Both the position numbers and the translations under genes were made by a program. A stretch of 64,000 nt of DNA from Flavobacteriales bacterium UBA7612 (GTDB lineage Bacteria > Bacteroidota > Bacteroidia > Flavobacteriales > Weeksellaceae). A model generated the notes under the pieces. That model worked only from the letters and a program-made list of their open reading frames with translations. It made no database searches and was not told the DNA's origin. Location: the NCBI GenBank assembly GCA_002484335.1, contig DLJQ01000002.1, positions 39,459 through 103,458 of the forward strand, written 5' to 3'. Positions 9,115-17,124 of the stretch are shown one piece after another (position 1 is the first letter of the stretch; every line of letters starts with the position of its first letter).

Positions 9115-9984
9115 ATGCAAACAATGCTGCCTAAAGTAAGTGTAGTAACAATAACCTGGGGACACGAAAAATTCATTGAGCAAACATTAGATAGTATTTT
9201 TTCTCAAAAATATGAAGGTCCAATTGAAATTATACTTTCAAATGATAAATCACCTGATAAGACAGATGAAATAATTAATAAATATTTATTAATTAATAAT
9301 ATTCCTAAAAATTTTGAAGTAAAATATACTAATCATGAAAATAATATGGGAAGTATGAAAAACTTTATTTGGTCTTTGCAACAAGCAACAGGTAAGTATA
9401 TTGCTATTTGTGATGGTGATGATTATTGGACGGATTCTTGTAAATTACAAAAACAAGTAGATTTTTTAGAAAGAAATGAAGACTTTCAAATGATTTTTAC
9501 AAATTGTAAAGAAGTTTCTTTAAACGGAAAAATAAATAATTTGTTAAAAAAAATATCAGAATCTAAATCTTATTCTGATATTGATATTTTTACAAATTGG
9601 ATTATACCTACTTCAACAGTATTATATAAAAATAATTTTGATAAAAAAGATTGGAATATTATAAAAGATAAAAAAGTTTTTTTTGGAGACTTAGTTTTAT
9701 TTCTTATTAATGCTAATAAAGGAAAAATATATGGATTAATAGATGAAACATCCATATATCGTATTCATAAAGAATCGTTAACAAATAATGAAAAATCTAT
9801 TGTTTACTATGAAAAATTATTTTTTCATTTAGAGTATTTAAGTGTAATATATAATAACAAATATTTCTCTTATAGTAAGAGTAAATTAAAACAACAATCA
9901 TATAAAAATTTTAGATATTTTATTAAAAAATTTAATATTAAATCAATTATATATTTTATGAAATATATAAAGTATAATAACTAA
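9115..9984 (+). CDS. Glycosyltransferase family 2
   Basis: A 289-residue GT2 enzyme. VSVVTITWGHEKFIEQTLDS replaces the more usual PxYN at the first strand, followed by LSNDKSPDKT and the DGDD metal motif at residues 100-103 with the YWT extension common in bacterial GT2 proteins. Around residue 220 the YRIHKES segment gives the late Arg/His pair of the family. The gene begins 10 bases after the ATP-grasp/HAD gene and probably belongs to the same transcript. The 101 bases after its stop hold no gene. Confidence 0.88.
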   Translation: MQTMLPKVSVVTITWGHEKFIEQTLDSIFSQKYEGPIEIILSNDKSPDKTDEIINKYLLINNIPKNFEVKYTNHENNMGSMKNFIWSLQQATGKYIAICDGDDYWTDSCKLQKQVDFLERNEDFQMIFTNCKEVSLNGKINNLLKKISESKSYSDIDIFTNWIIPTSTVLYKNNFDKKDWNIIKDKKVFFGDLVLFLINANKGKIYGLIDETSIYRIHKESLTNNEKSIVYYEKLFFHLEYLSVIYNNKYFSYSKSKLKQQSYKNFRYFIKKFNIKSIIYFMKYIKYNN

Positions 9985-10085
9985 TAAATGGTGTATGATT
10001 TTTTTATCAGAGCTTATCAAGTATTCTAAAGTTATTATCCAAGAATAGAAATTCTTATACATGTAATTAATAAAATATATTTCAC

Positions 10086-10598
10086 ATGAATTTATTTAAA
10101 ATACCTAATTTAACTAAAAATAGAGTTTTCGGTTTAGATCTTTTATGTTTTTTTGCTATATATGGACATGCAGCATATTTTTTACCTTTTCGTGATAAAG
10201 TAGATCTTCATATGAAAATTTATTATGATGGCGTTGGTATTTTTTTTGTTCTCAGCGGATTTTTAGTTGGAACTATAATAATTAAACAATTATTTAAGGA
10301 TGATGTGAAAAAATCTGAATTAATACATTTTTGGAAACAACGGTTGTCTAGAACTTTACCTAGTTATTATTTATTTCTTTTATTTGTCATAATTATATCT
10401 TATTTACCAATTTGGGATAATGTTGATATTTTTATTTCAACTCTTTTGAATAGAAAAAGTAGTTGGGGAATTACAATGAGTATTTTATATTTATTATTTT
10501 TGGTTGTAACTATATCATTATCAGTATTAATTTATAAATATTTTGAAATTCCAACAACTAAATATTTAAGAAATAATACAAATTTAATTTCAAAATAA
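10086..10598 (+). pseudogene. Acyltransferase 3 gene with large internal in-frame deletion
   Basis: The 170-codon frame carries the beginning and end of an acyltransferase-3 protein but not the middle. Residues 1-115 have the family N-terminus: DLLCFFAIYGHAAYF with the catalytic-type His, GVGIFFVLSGFLVG, and QRLSRTLPSYY. Residues about 135-165 are the last membrane helix followed by FEIPTTKYLR, equivalent to the FIEKPMQ tail of the intact gene at 1432-2460. Around 180 residues, including the SLWSLxxE region, are missing between. The reading frame is retained, so a product may be made, but it is unlikely to be an active transferase. The stop overlaps the next start. Confidence 0.78.
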
Positions 10599-11620
10599 TG
10601 GACATAATAATAAAATCATTTAATAGGCCATACTATTTAGATAGATGCTTATATTCTATTAAAAAATATGCAAAAGGAGATTTTAGGATAATTATTATAG
10701 ATGACGGAACTCCTGAGAAATATTTAGAAAAAATTAAAGAAAAATATCCAGATGTAGTTATAAAAAAAACAACTTTAGCAGATAAAAAAAGTGAATATTT
10801 TAAAAATATTTTTAATAAAAATAATAGTAAAGTTATTGGTTTCCCTGCAAAAGATTGGATAAAAACTGTAGAAGAATCAAGTAGCGAGTATATTTTTGTG
10901 ACTGAAGATGATGTGTGGCTTACTCAAGAAATTAATTTTAATGAATATATTGATGATATGCATAATTATAATATATCATTATTAAAAATATCATGGCAAG
11001 GGATTTCTTCGAAAGGTTTAAGTATTGAAAATCCACTGACCAAAAATATTTTACAAATATTACCAATTAAAATGATTACTCCTTCAAAAAAAATGATTCA
11101 TAATATTTTTTTTAATAAATGGAAAATAAAATCAATTCTTTATAGATTAGGTATAATTGATGCTACTATTTTTAAAAAATATTATTTATTAATATCAATT
11201 TCTATGGGAATTTATAAAAAAGAATATTGGTTAAAAACATGGGAAAATATTGATGGAGATTATATGGAATTAAATCAATTATCTAATGTAGGATCTAAAT
11301 ATAATAAAAATACAATTATTGCTAGATCTAATGAAGAATTTTTAAAGACTACATATATTTCATCTGCAACAATGCACGATCATAAAACCTCAAGTGATTT
11401 TGATATTGACTATTTTAACTTTATACTAAATGAGGAATGGTATAACTCTCAGCTAGATTCATATAATAATTTTCCTGATGATTTTTCAGAAAAGTATATA
11501 GAAAATTTTTTAGAAAAATATAATATTTCAGAAGCTTCTGTAAATGATTGGAGAAATTGGAGAAATAATTTTAAGCAATATTTTATTAATTCCGGAGCAA
11601 AAGTAGAAACAAATATATGA
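10598..11620 (+). CDS. Putative GT-A-like glycosyltransferase, unrecognised family (paralogue 1)
   Basis: A 340-residue protein. The first 110 residues look like a GT-A nucleotide-binding domain: DIIIKSFNRPYYLDRCL, IIIIDDGTP at residues 32-39, and TEDDVWLT where Glu103-Asp104-Asp105 could bind a metal. The remaining 230 residues match nothing I know, but contain blocks shared with the gene at 13642-14667: GIYKKEYWLKTW, EEFLKTTY-SSAT, FILNEEWYNS and a C-terminal WRNWRNNF. The two proteins are the same length and align end to end. The start overlaps the stop of the degraded acyltransferase (TAATG). Role in polysaccharide synthesis is inferred from fold and location. Confidence 0.65.
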   Translation: MDIIIKSFNRPYYLDRCLYSIKKYAKGDFRIIIIDDGTPEKYLEKIKEKYPDVVIKKTTLADKKSEYFKNIFNKNNSKVIGFPAKDWIKTVEESSSEYIFVTEDDVWLTQEINFNEYIDDMHNYNISLLKISWQGISSKGLSIENPLTKNILQILPIKMITPSKKMIHNIFFNKWKIKSILYRLGIIDATIFKKYYLLISISMGIYKKEYWLKTWENIDGDYMELNQLSNVGSKYNKNTIIARSNEEFLKTTYISSATMHDHKTSSDFDIDYFNFILNEEWYNSQLDSYNNFPDDFSEKYIENFLEKYNISEASVNDWRNWRNNFKQYFINSGAKVETNI

Positions 11621-11649
11621 AAATGCTACTTGTTGTAATTTAAGAACTA

Positions 11650-11937
11650 TTGAGTGGTTTGTGAATTGGTTAATTTACTTTTTACTTAAATAAACTTATT
11701 TTAATATCGAAATTATATGTATAAATGATGTATCTACAGATTCAATATTAAATGCTTTAAATGAATATCAAAAAATAGATAATAAGAATTATTGTTTTAG
11801 GTAAAGAAAATAAAAAATATGCTCAATATTCTATAATCGTAGTAAAAATAGCTTCTAAAATTATTTTTTTAATTGATTATGATAATTTTATTAGGGAAAT
11901 ATTTAAATCACTGGGCAAGAATATTAATAGCGTATAG
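11650..11937 (+). pseudogene. Remnant of a GT2 glycosyltransferase gene
   Basis: The 495 bases between 11620 and 12116 hold no open gene, but translation recovers a decayed GT2 N-terminus. Frame one (about 11650-11812) reads CNLRTIEW, a stop at 11691, then TYFNIEIICINDVSTDS, very like the NQTYxNIEIIxINDGSTDNS block of intact family members. Frame two (11785-11937) continues with RIIVLGKENKKYAQYS and IIFLIDYDNFI, matching the usual KENxGxxxSRNxG and FIDSDDFI. At least one stop and one frameshift separate them, and the metal motif has become DYDN. Bases 11938-12115 may contain further decayed sequence, with no clear match. Confidence 0.75.
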
Positions 11938-12115
11938 TAGCATAATATGATATTAATATAAGAGGATTAGTAAAGTCTTCAATATTCATCATTATCTTTT
12001 AATTTTTTAGCCTTTAAAAATAATTCTCAAGATAAAGAAGTTGTAAAATTTAAACATAAAAAAGACTACAATTTATTTTATATTAAACGAATAATATTTT
12101 ATAAATACTTAAACT

Positions 12116-12667
12116 ATGATAAGCATTCTATCGAAAATAACTCTTAAAATATTAAAAAAAGGTACTTTTAAATTACTTTTTTCTCACAAAGCAGTAAAAA
12201 AATCAAACCAATTAAAAATAGGTAATTATAATACATTTACTATTCATGAAAATGCTTTCGAAGTTATTTTAGGAAAGTTAGAAATTAGAAATTATTGTAA
12301 TATTTTAGTTCATAATAATGCAAAACTCATTATTAATAATAATTTTTTTATGAATAATTATTGTTCTATTAATTGTTTAGATAAAATCGAGATTGGTGAA
12401 AATACCTTGTTTGGAGAAGGTGTTAAACTTTATGATCATAATCATAAGTATTCGTCTTCACCAAATTTTAGAATTGAAGCAAGAGAATTTAATACAGCTC
12501 CAATAAAAATCGGTAAAAACTGCTGGTTGGGAAGTAATGTAACTGTTCTAAAAGGAGTAACAATAGGTGATAATTGTATTATTGGTGCAGGTTGTATTAT
12601 ATATAAAGATATTCCAGCAAATAGTATGATTATAAATAAACAAGAAGTTTTAGAAAAAGATTTGTAA
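12116..12667 (+). CDS. Left-handed beta-helix acyltransferase (hexapeptide repeat)
   Basis: A 183-residue O-acetyltransferase of the WbbJ/LacA kind, predicted to acetylate a sugar using acetyl-CoA. Hexapeptide turns run from about residue 30 to the end, most clearly IEIGENTLFGEGVKL and IKIGKNCWLGSNVTVL, then VTIGDNCIIGAG. The putative catalytic histidine is in LYDHNHKYSS near residue 105. Asn-rich loops and a short N-terminal helix complete it. The next gene starts one base after its stop. It follows the decayed GT2 remnant, and its own start context overlaps the end of that region. Confidence 0.88.
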   Translation: MISILSKITLKILKKGTFKLLFSHKAVKKSNQLKIGNYNTFTIHENAFEVILGKLEIRNYCNILVHNNAKLIINNNFFMNNYCSINCLDKIEIGENTLFGEGVKLYDHNHKYSSSPNFRIEAREFNTAPIKIGKNCWLGSNVTVLKGVTIGDNCIIGAGCIIYKDIPANSMIINKQEVLEKDL

Positions 12668-12668
12668 A

Positions 12669-13637
12669 ATGAATACTTTAAATTCTCCATTATTATCTGT
12701 AATAATGTCTGTTTATAATGCTGAGTTATATATCAAAGAAGCTATTGATTCTATATTGAACCAGACTTTTAGAGACTTTGAATTTATAATTATAGAAGAT
12801 TGTTCCACGGATAATTCTCTGAAAATACTTGAAAATTATGCATCTATAGACAATAGAATTTGCATTATTAAAAAGGAAAAAAATCAAGGAGCTAAAGGTT
12901 TTATAAATAACCTTAATCTTGGAATAAAAAATGCTAAAGGAAAATATATTGCTAGAATGGATGCTGATGATATTTCTTCTTTAGATAGGTTTCAAAAACA
13001 AGTAGATTATTTAGAAAATAATTCTTCTATATTTATGGTAGGATCAATAGTTTCTTTAATTAATGCAAATGATGAATTGATTGGAATGATGGAAACTCCT
13101 GAGATTGATTCTGAAATAAAAAATAGAATGATCAATCATATATCGATGTTTCATCCCGTTATATTATTCAGAAGTGAGAAGAATATTTTTTATAGAGAGA
13201 AAATGTATGGATGTGAAGACTATGACCTTTATTTACGTTTAATGAATGAAGGAAAAAAATTTTATAATTTTCAAGAACCCTTATTAAAGTATAGAATATT
13301 AAACGATAGTATTTCAAGAAAAGAAAACAAATTAGTTCGTTGGAGCTTTGTAGAGAAAGCTAGACAATTTTATAAACAATATTCAAATAATATGAAGGAT
13401 GGTTATGATAATTTCAATCCTAATAATTTTAAAAATATACTTGATAAAAATCAACAGAACAGTGAAAATGATATTATTTTCTGTATTAAAAGTGCAATAA
13501 AATTTGAAGATAAAAATAGTTTACTTTTATTGATAAACAAATTAAAAAAACAATATCCTTCTTCTCCAAATTTAAAATATAAAGTAGTTTCTTTTTTACC
13601 AGTTTCTTTTTATAAAATAATTAATAAATTTATTTAA
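12669..13637 (+). CDS. Glycosyltransferase family 2
   Basis: A 322-residue GT2 enzyme with SVIMSVYNAELYIKEAIDS, IIEDCSTDNS (an EDCSTDNS variant of NDGSTDNS) and the metal motif DADD at residues 98-101 in ARMDADDIS, the form seen in many O-antigen and capsule transferases. YGCEDYDLYLRL around residue 180 is the classic ED motif containing the catalytic base, and KYRILNDSIS the late Arg region. It starts one base after the hexapeptide acyltransferase and ends 4 bases before the next gene. Confidence 0.92.
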   Translation: MNTLNSPLLSVIMSVYNAELYIKEAIDSILNQTFRDFEFIIIEDCSTDNSLKILENYASIDNRICIIKKEKNQGAKGFINNLNLGIKNAKGKYIARMDADDISSLDRFQKQVDYLENNSSIFMVGSIVSLINANDELIGMMETPEIDSEIKNRMINHISMFHPVILFRSEKNIFYREKMYGCEDYDLYLRLMNEGKKFYNFQEPLLKYRILNDSISRKENKLVRWSFVEKARQFYKQYSNNMKDGYDNFNPNNFKNILDKNQQNSENDIIFCIKSAIKFEDKNSLLLLINKLKKQYPSSPNLKYKVVSFLPVSFYKIINKFI

Positions 13638-13641
13638 ACTT

Positions 13642-14667
13642 ATGAATATTATTATAAAATCATTTAATAGAGCTTTTTACTTAGATCGTTGTTTGAAATC
13701 TATTGAAAATAATGTGAAAGGTAATTATGATATAATTATTTTAGATGATGGTACACCTAGTAAATTTATTGAAAAACTTAAAATTAAATATCCTAATGTA
13801 TGTTTTAATCTATCAAGTCAAGTCAAAGAAAAACAGCTAGCGATTGAAAGTAATTTAAAGAATGGAACAAAAATAGATGGTTTTAAAATACCTACTGATT
13901 TATGGAAAATAACTGTAGAGAAAAGTGATGATTATGTTTTAGTTATTGAAGATGATGTATGGTTTACTAAGGAAATCAATCTTAATAACATTATTAATCA
14001 AATGATTTTATATAAAATTCCTTTAGTTAAATTAGGTTGGTTAGGTAATTTGAATGATGAGATCAATTTCTGTGAAGTGAAGGATTTATCAGTAGATTTA
14101 AAATCAGTAATTCCCAAAAAAATATTCACATCAAATAAATTTATTATGAATTTATTTATGTATAATAAATATAAATTTTTTACTATATTATATAAATTAG
14201 GAATTGTTGATAATTATACTAAAAATAAATATTGGACATTAAATTCAATTCTAATGGGATTATATCATAAAGATTATTGGTTATCAATATGGAAGGATGC
14301 AAAAGGATTAGTAGATGAGAAACAACAACTCCGTAATGCAGCAGTTTGGTATCATAATAATAAAAAAGTAATTTTCGCAAGAACCAAAGAAGAAGTTCTA
14401 AAAACTACGTTTCAATCTTCTGCTACCGGATCATATCATAAGGGTCAGGAAGAATTTGATGTTAATAGGATGAATCATATTCTAAATGAAGCTTGGTACA
14501 ATGATGAATTTGATTCGATAGAAAATTATCCAAAAGATTTTTCTAATGATTATATAAAAAAGTTTTTAGATAAAGAAAATCATCCTGACGCTCAATATCA
14601 AGAATGGTTTAATTGGGCTGAAAAATTTAGACAACAATATAGAACTTTAGGAGCTGAAATAGACTAA
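13642..14667 (+). CDS. Putative GT-A-like glycosyltransferase, unrecognised family (paralogue 2)
   Basis: A 341-residue homologue of the protein encoded at 10598-11620, with motifs at the same residue numbers: NIIIKSFNRAFYLDRCL at the start, ILDDGTP at about 33-39, and IEDDVWFT with Glu103-Asp104-Asp105. Shared later blocks are LYHKDYWLSIW, EEVLKTTFQSSAT, HILNEAWYND and a C-terminal WFNWAEKFRQQY. Similarity over the whole length, with two genes between them, suggests an old duplication in the locus. It is probably a glycosyltransferase, but no acceptor-side motif of a named family was recognised. Confidence 0.65.
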   Translation: MNIIIKSFNRAFYLDRCLKSIENNVKGNYDIIILDDGTPSKFIEKLKIKYPNVCFNLSSQVKEKQLAIESNLKNGTKIDGFKIPTDLWKITVEKSDDYVLVIEDDVWFTKEINLNNIINQMILYKIPLVKLGWLGNLNDEINFCEVKDLSVDLKSVIPKKIFTSNKFIMNLFMYNKYKFFTILYKLGIVDNYTKNKYWTLNSILMGLYHKDYWLSIWKDAKGLVDEKQQLRNAAVWYHNNKKVIFARTKEEVLKTTFQSSATGSYHKGQEEFDVNRMNHILNEAWYNDEFDSIENYPKDFSNDYIKKFLDKENHPDAQYQEWFNWAEKFRQQYRTLGAEID

Positions 14668-14680
14668 TAAACATATAATC

Positions 14681-15829
14681 ATGAAAAAAGTAAAAGTACT
14701 TTTTCGTCATCGCTCTATGGAGATGGGAGGAGTTCAGAAAGTATTATTGGATTTATTGAATAATTTAGATAGAAATAAATTTGAAATAGCTTTACTTTTA
14801 AATTTAAATCAAGGTATTTTACTAAAAGATATTCCAGAAGATATACATTTATCTTTTCTTACTGAAGGAAAAGATAGTTTTTCGGATAATTTTATTTTAA
14901 ATAAAATTCAACTTGGTTATAGAAGACTAAAATTAATTTTATTTAATAAATTTCCAAATCTCACAAAATCAAAAATTCCATTTGTACCAGATATAGAGAT
15001 AGGTCTTTTTCATTATGATTTAGAAGGTCTTATTAATAGTCCTTATAAAAATTCTAAGAAAATATGTTGGTTGCATTCTAATTTAAGTAATTTATTACAT
15101 TCTTTTAACATTAATAAGATCATATCTTTATATGAAAAGTGTGATTTATCTATACATGTTTCTCAAGATACTTTAGATGATGCAGTTAAGACATCAAATG
15201 GGAAGTTTACTAATGGTATTGTTATATATAATGCATTTAATATAAATGAGATTTTTAAAAAATCTAAAGTTGAAGAAGTGTATTTAGAAAATAAATATCC
15301 AACCTTTATATCTGTAGGAAGAATAGGAAAACAAAAAGGCTATGATATGTTATATGAAGTTCATAAACTGCTATTAGTTGAAAATATTCATCATACAATT
15401 TATATTATAGGTCAAGGTCCAGATTATAATGTTTTAAAACAAAAAATAGAACATGAAGGTTACAGTGAATCTTTTGTTTTACTTGGGCAAAAAGAAAATC
15501 CTTTCCCTTATATACAATCAGCTAATTTTTATGTACAATCTTCAAGATATGAAGCTTATCCATTAAGTATAGGTGAAGCTCTTATACTAAAAAAAATAGT
15601 TATATCAACAAATGTTGGTGGAATTAGAGAAATGATAAAAAATGGAGAAAATGGATTACTTACGGAATCATCTGTAGGAGGTATATATGAAGGAATGAAA
15701 AAATTATTATCTAATTCTGAATTAGTAATTCAAATTAAAAATAATTTAGCTAATATTGAAGAACAATTTGATAGTAAAAAAATTTTTAGTCAAGTTGAAA
15801 AAATATTATTGGGAGTAGTAAAAAAATAA
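14681..15829 (+). CDS. Glycosyltransferase family 4 (GT-B fold)
   Basis: A 382-residue GT4 enzyme. The N-terminal domain begins KVLFRHRSMEMGGVQKVL, the glycine-rich acceptor loop of the family. The C-terminal domain has FISVGRIGKQKGYDML, IYIIGQGPDYNVL, VQSSRYEAYPLSIGEAL with the E-x7-E pair, and STNVGGIREMIKNG. It resembles the GT4 protein encoded at 53441-54586 in the second locus (same IxxGxQKVLxxLLxNL opening and length). It is the last apparently intact gene of the first polysaccharide cluster; a broken acetyltransferase gene follows. Confidence 0.9.
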   Translation: MKKVKVLFRHRSMEMGGVQKVLLDLLNNLDRNKFEIALLLNLNQGILLKDIPEDIHLSFLTEGKDSFSDNFILNKIQLGYRRLKLILFNKFPNLTKSKIPFVPDIEIGLFHYDLEGLINSPYKNSKKICWLHSNLSNLLHSFNINKIISLYEKCDLSIHVSQDTLDDAVKTSNGKFTNGIVIYNAFNINEIFKKSKVEEVYLENKYPTFISVGRIGKQKGYDMLYEVHKLLLVENIHHTIYIIGQGPDYNVLKQKIEHEGYSESFVLLGQKENPFPYIQSANFYVQSSRYEAYPLSIGEALILKKIVISTNVGGIREMIKNGENGLLTESSVGGIYEGMKKLLSNSELVIQIKNNLANIEEQFDSKKIFSQVEKILLGVVKK

Positions 15830-15832
15830 ATT

Positions 15833-16381
15833 ATGTTTTTTTTTATATCGCATTATTTTAAAATTTCATATTATTAGTAGAAATATTTATTCTTATATAT
15901 GTAAATCGAGAGGATTAAAGGTTGGAGAAGGAACTATTTTTATAGAAGCACCTGATTTTGGTTCAAAACCTGATTTAATTGAAATAGGAAGAAGACTAAG
16001 ATTACAGCTGGTTGTAGATTTATTAATCATGATGGAGCTATGTATGTCATTTATTCTATGGATAAGTATAAAGATGCTCGAAATTTTGGAAGAATTAAAA
16101 TTGGTAATAATTGTTTTATTGGTAACAATTGTACATTATTACCAGGTGCTAAAATGGGTGATAATTGTATTTTAGGAGCAGGTTCTGTACTTAATTGTTC
16201 AATCCCTGATAATACTGTTTATACAGGGGTGCCAGTTAAATTTATTTGTACAATAGAAGCATATGGAGATAGAGCCTTAGAGAATAATATTTCTTATCCT
16301 AGGGATTTAGAAAATAATAGGAAAGAATTAGATAGCTATATTTCTAAAAATTTACCAGATAATTATAAACCTTATAAATAA
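15833..16381 (+). pseudogene. Hexapeptide acetyltransferase gene with two frameshifts
   Basis: Only the last 113 codons (from ATG 16040) are open, but the family continues upstream in other frames. ATG 15833 is followed by a run of nine T; dropping one T gives MFFLYRIILKFHIISRN and then LKVGEGTIFIEAPDFG, ending at EIG near 15989. There a one-base loss moves the frame back to that of the initiator, giving KTKITAGCRFINHDGAMYV. The two shifts compensate. The intact part has hexapeptide turns IKIGNNCFIGNN and MGDNCILGAG and the PVKFICT end typical of WbbJ-like O-acetyltransferases. Either decay or assembly error at short repeats could explain it. Confidence 0.8.
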
Positions 16382-16414
16382 AAATGCCCCAACTATCTTG
16401 AGGCTATTTTTTTA
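16381..16414. terminator. Bidirectional rho-independent terminator
   Basis: A 7-bp stem with one mismatch (GCCCCAA 16386-16392 with TTGAGGC 16398-16404) and a 5-base loop. It is followed by a T-rich run on the plus strand and, read on the minus strand, by ATTTTTATTT. It separates the end of the first polysaccharide cluster from the convergent response-regulator gene. Confidence 0.7.
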
Positions 16415-16424
16415 TTATTTAATA

Positions 16425-17120
16425 TTATTCTTGAACTAATAATCTAAATCCTTCTCCATGTATATTTACAATTTCTACAGCAGGATCTTGTTTAAGATAC
16501 TTACGTAATTTAGCAATATATACGTCCATAGAACGAGAAGTGAAATAATTATCGTCATGCCAAATACGAGTTAATGCTATTTCTCTTGGCATTAAATCAT
16601 TTTTGTAAACAGCTAATAAACGTAATAATTCGTTCTCTTTAGGAGATAATTTCTGAGATTTACCATCGTAAATCAATTGACGAAGTTTTGCATTGAAATT
16701 GAATTTTCCAATTTTAAAATCTTCTTGTTCAAATTTTTCTTCTTCTCCTGAATTTCTTTGTAAAACAGCCTTAATTTTATATAATAAAACTTCAGAATCA
16801 AATGGTTTTAATACATAATCATCAGCACCTATTTTATATCCATTCAGTACATCTTCTCTCATATTTTTAGCAGTTAAAAATATGATTGGTTGCTCACTTT
16901 TTAACTCCTTGATTTCTTTACCTAAAGTAAATCCGTCCTTTTTAGGCATCATTACGTCTAAGATACATAAATCATAATCGCTTTCTTTGAATTTAGTTAG
17001 CCCATCTTCTCCATCTATAGCATGTGTAACATCAAAATCGTTTATGATTAAATAATCTTTTAATACACTTCCAAAGCTAGGATCATCTTCTACTAAAAGT
17101 AGTCTTTGTTTATCACTCAT
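16425..17120 (-). CDS. OmpR/PhoB-family response regulator
   Basis: A 231-residue DNA-binding regulator. The receiver domain (1-120) has the acidic pair in VEDDPSF, phospho-acceptor Asp55 in LCILDVMMPKKDG, Thr in FLTAKN and Lys in DYVLKPFD. A winged-helix Trans_reg_C domain covers about 135-231, with LSPKENELLRLLA and RSMDVYIAKLRKYL. Its start lies 4 bases behind the histidine kinase stop, so the two form a cognate pair. The order resembles the RprX/RprY type of Bacteroidota, but I do not assign the name. The signal and regulon are unknown. Confidence 0.93.
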   Translation of the reverse strand: MSDKQRLLLVEDDPSFGSVLKDYLIINDFDVTHAIDGEDGLTKFKESDYDLCILDVMMPKKDGFTLGKEIKELKSEQPIIFLTAKNMREDVLNGYKIGADDYVLKPFDSEVLLYKIKAVLQRNSGEEEKFEQEDFKIGKFNFNAKLRQLIYDGKSQKLSPKENELLRLLAVYKNDLMPREIALTRIWHDDNYFTSRSMDVYIAKLRKYLKQDPAVEIVNIHGEGFRLLVQE

Positions 17121-17124
17121 TGAT

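Noticed and set aside
15833..15844. Phase-variable on/off switch in the T9 run
   Set aside because: A second frameshift near 15990 outside any long homopolymer means that changing the T run alone would not restore the frame.
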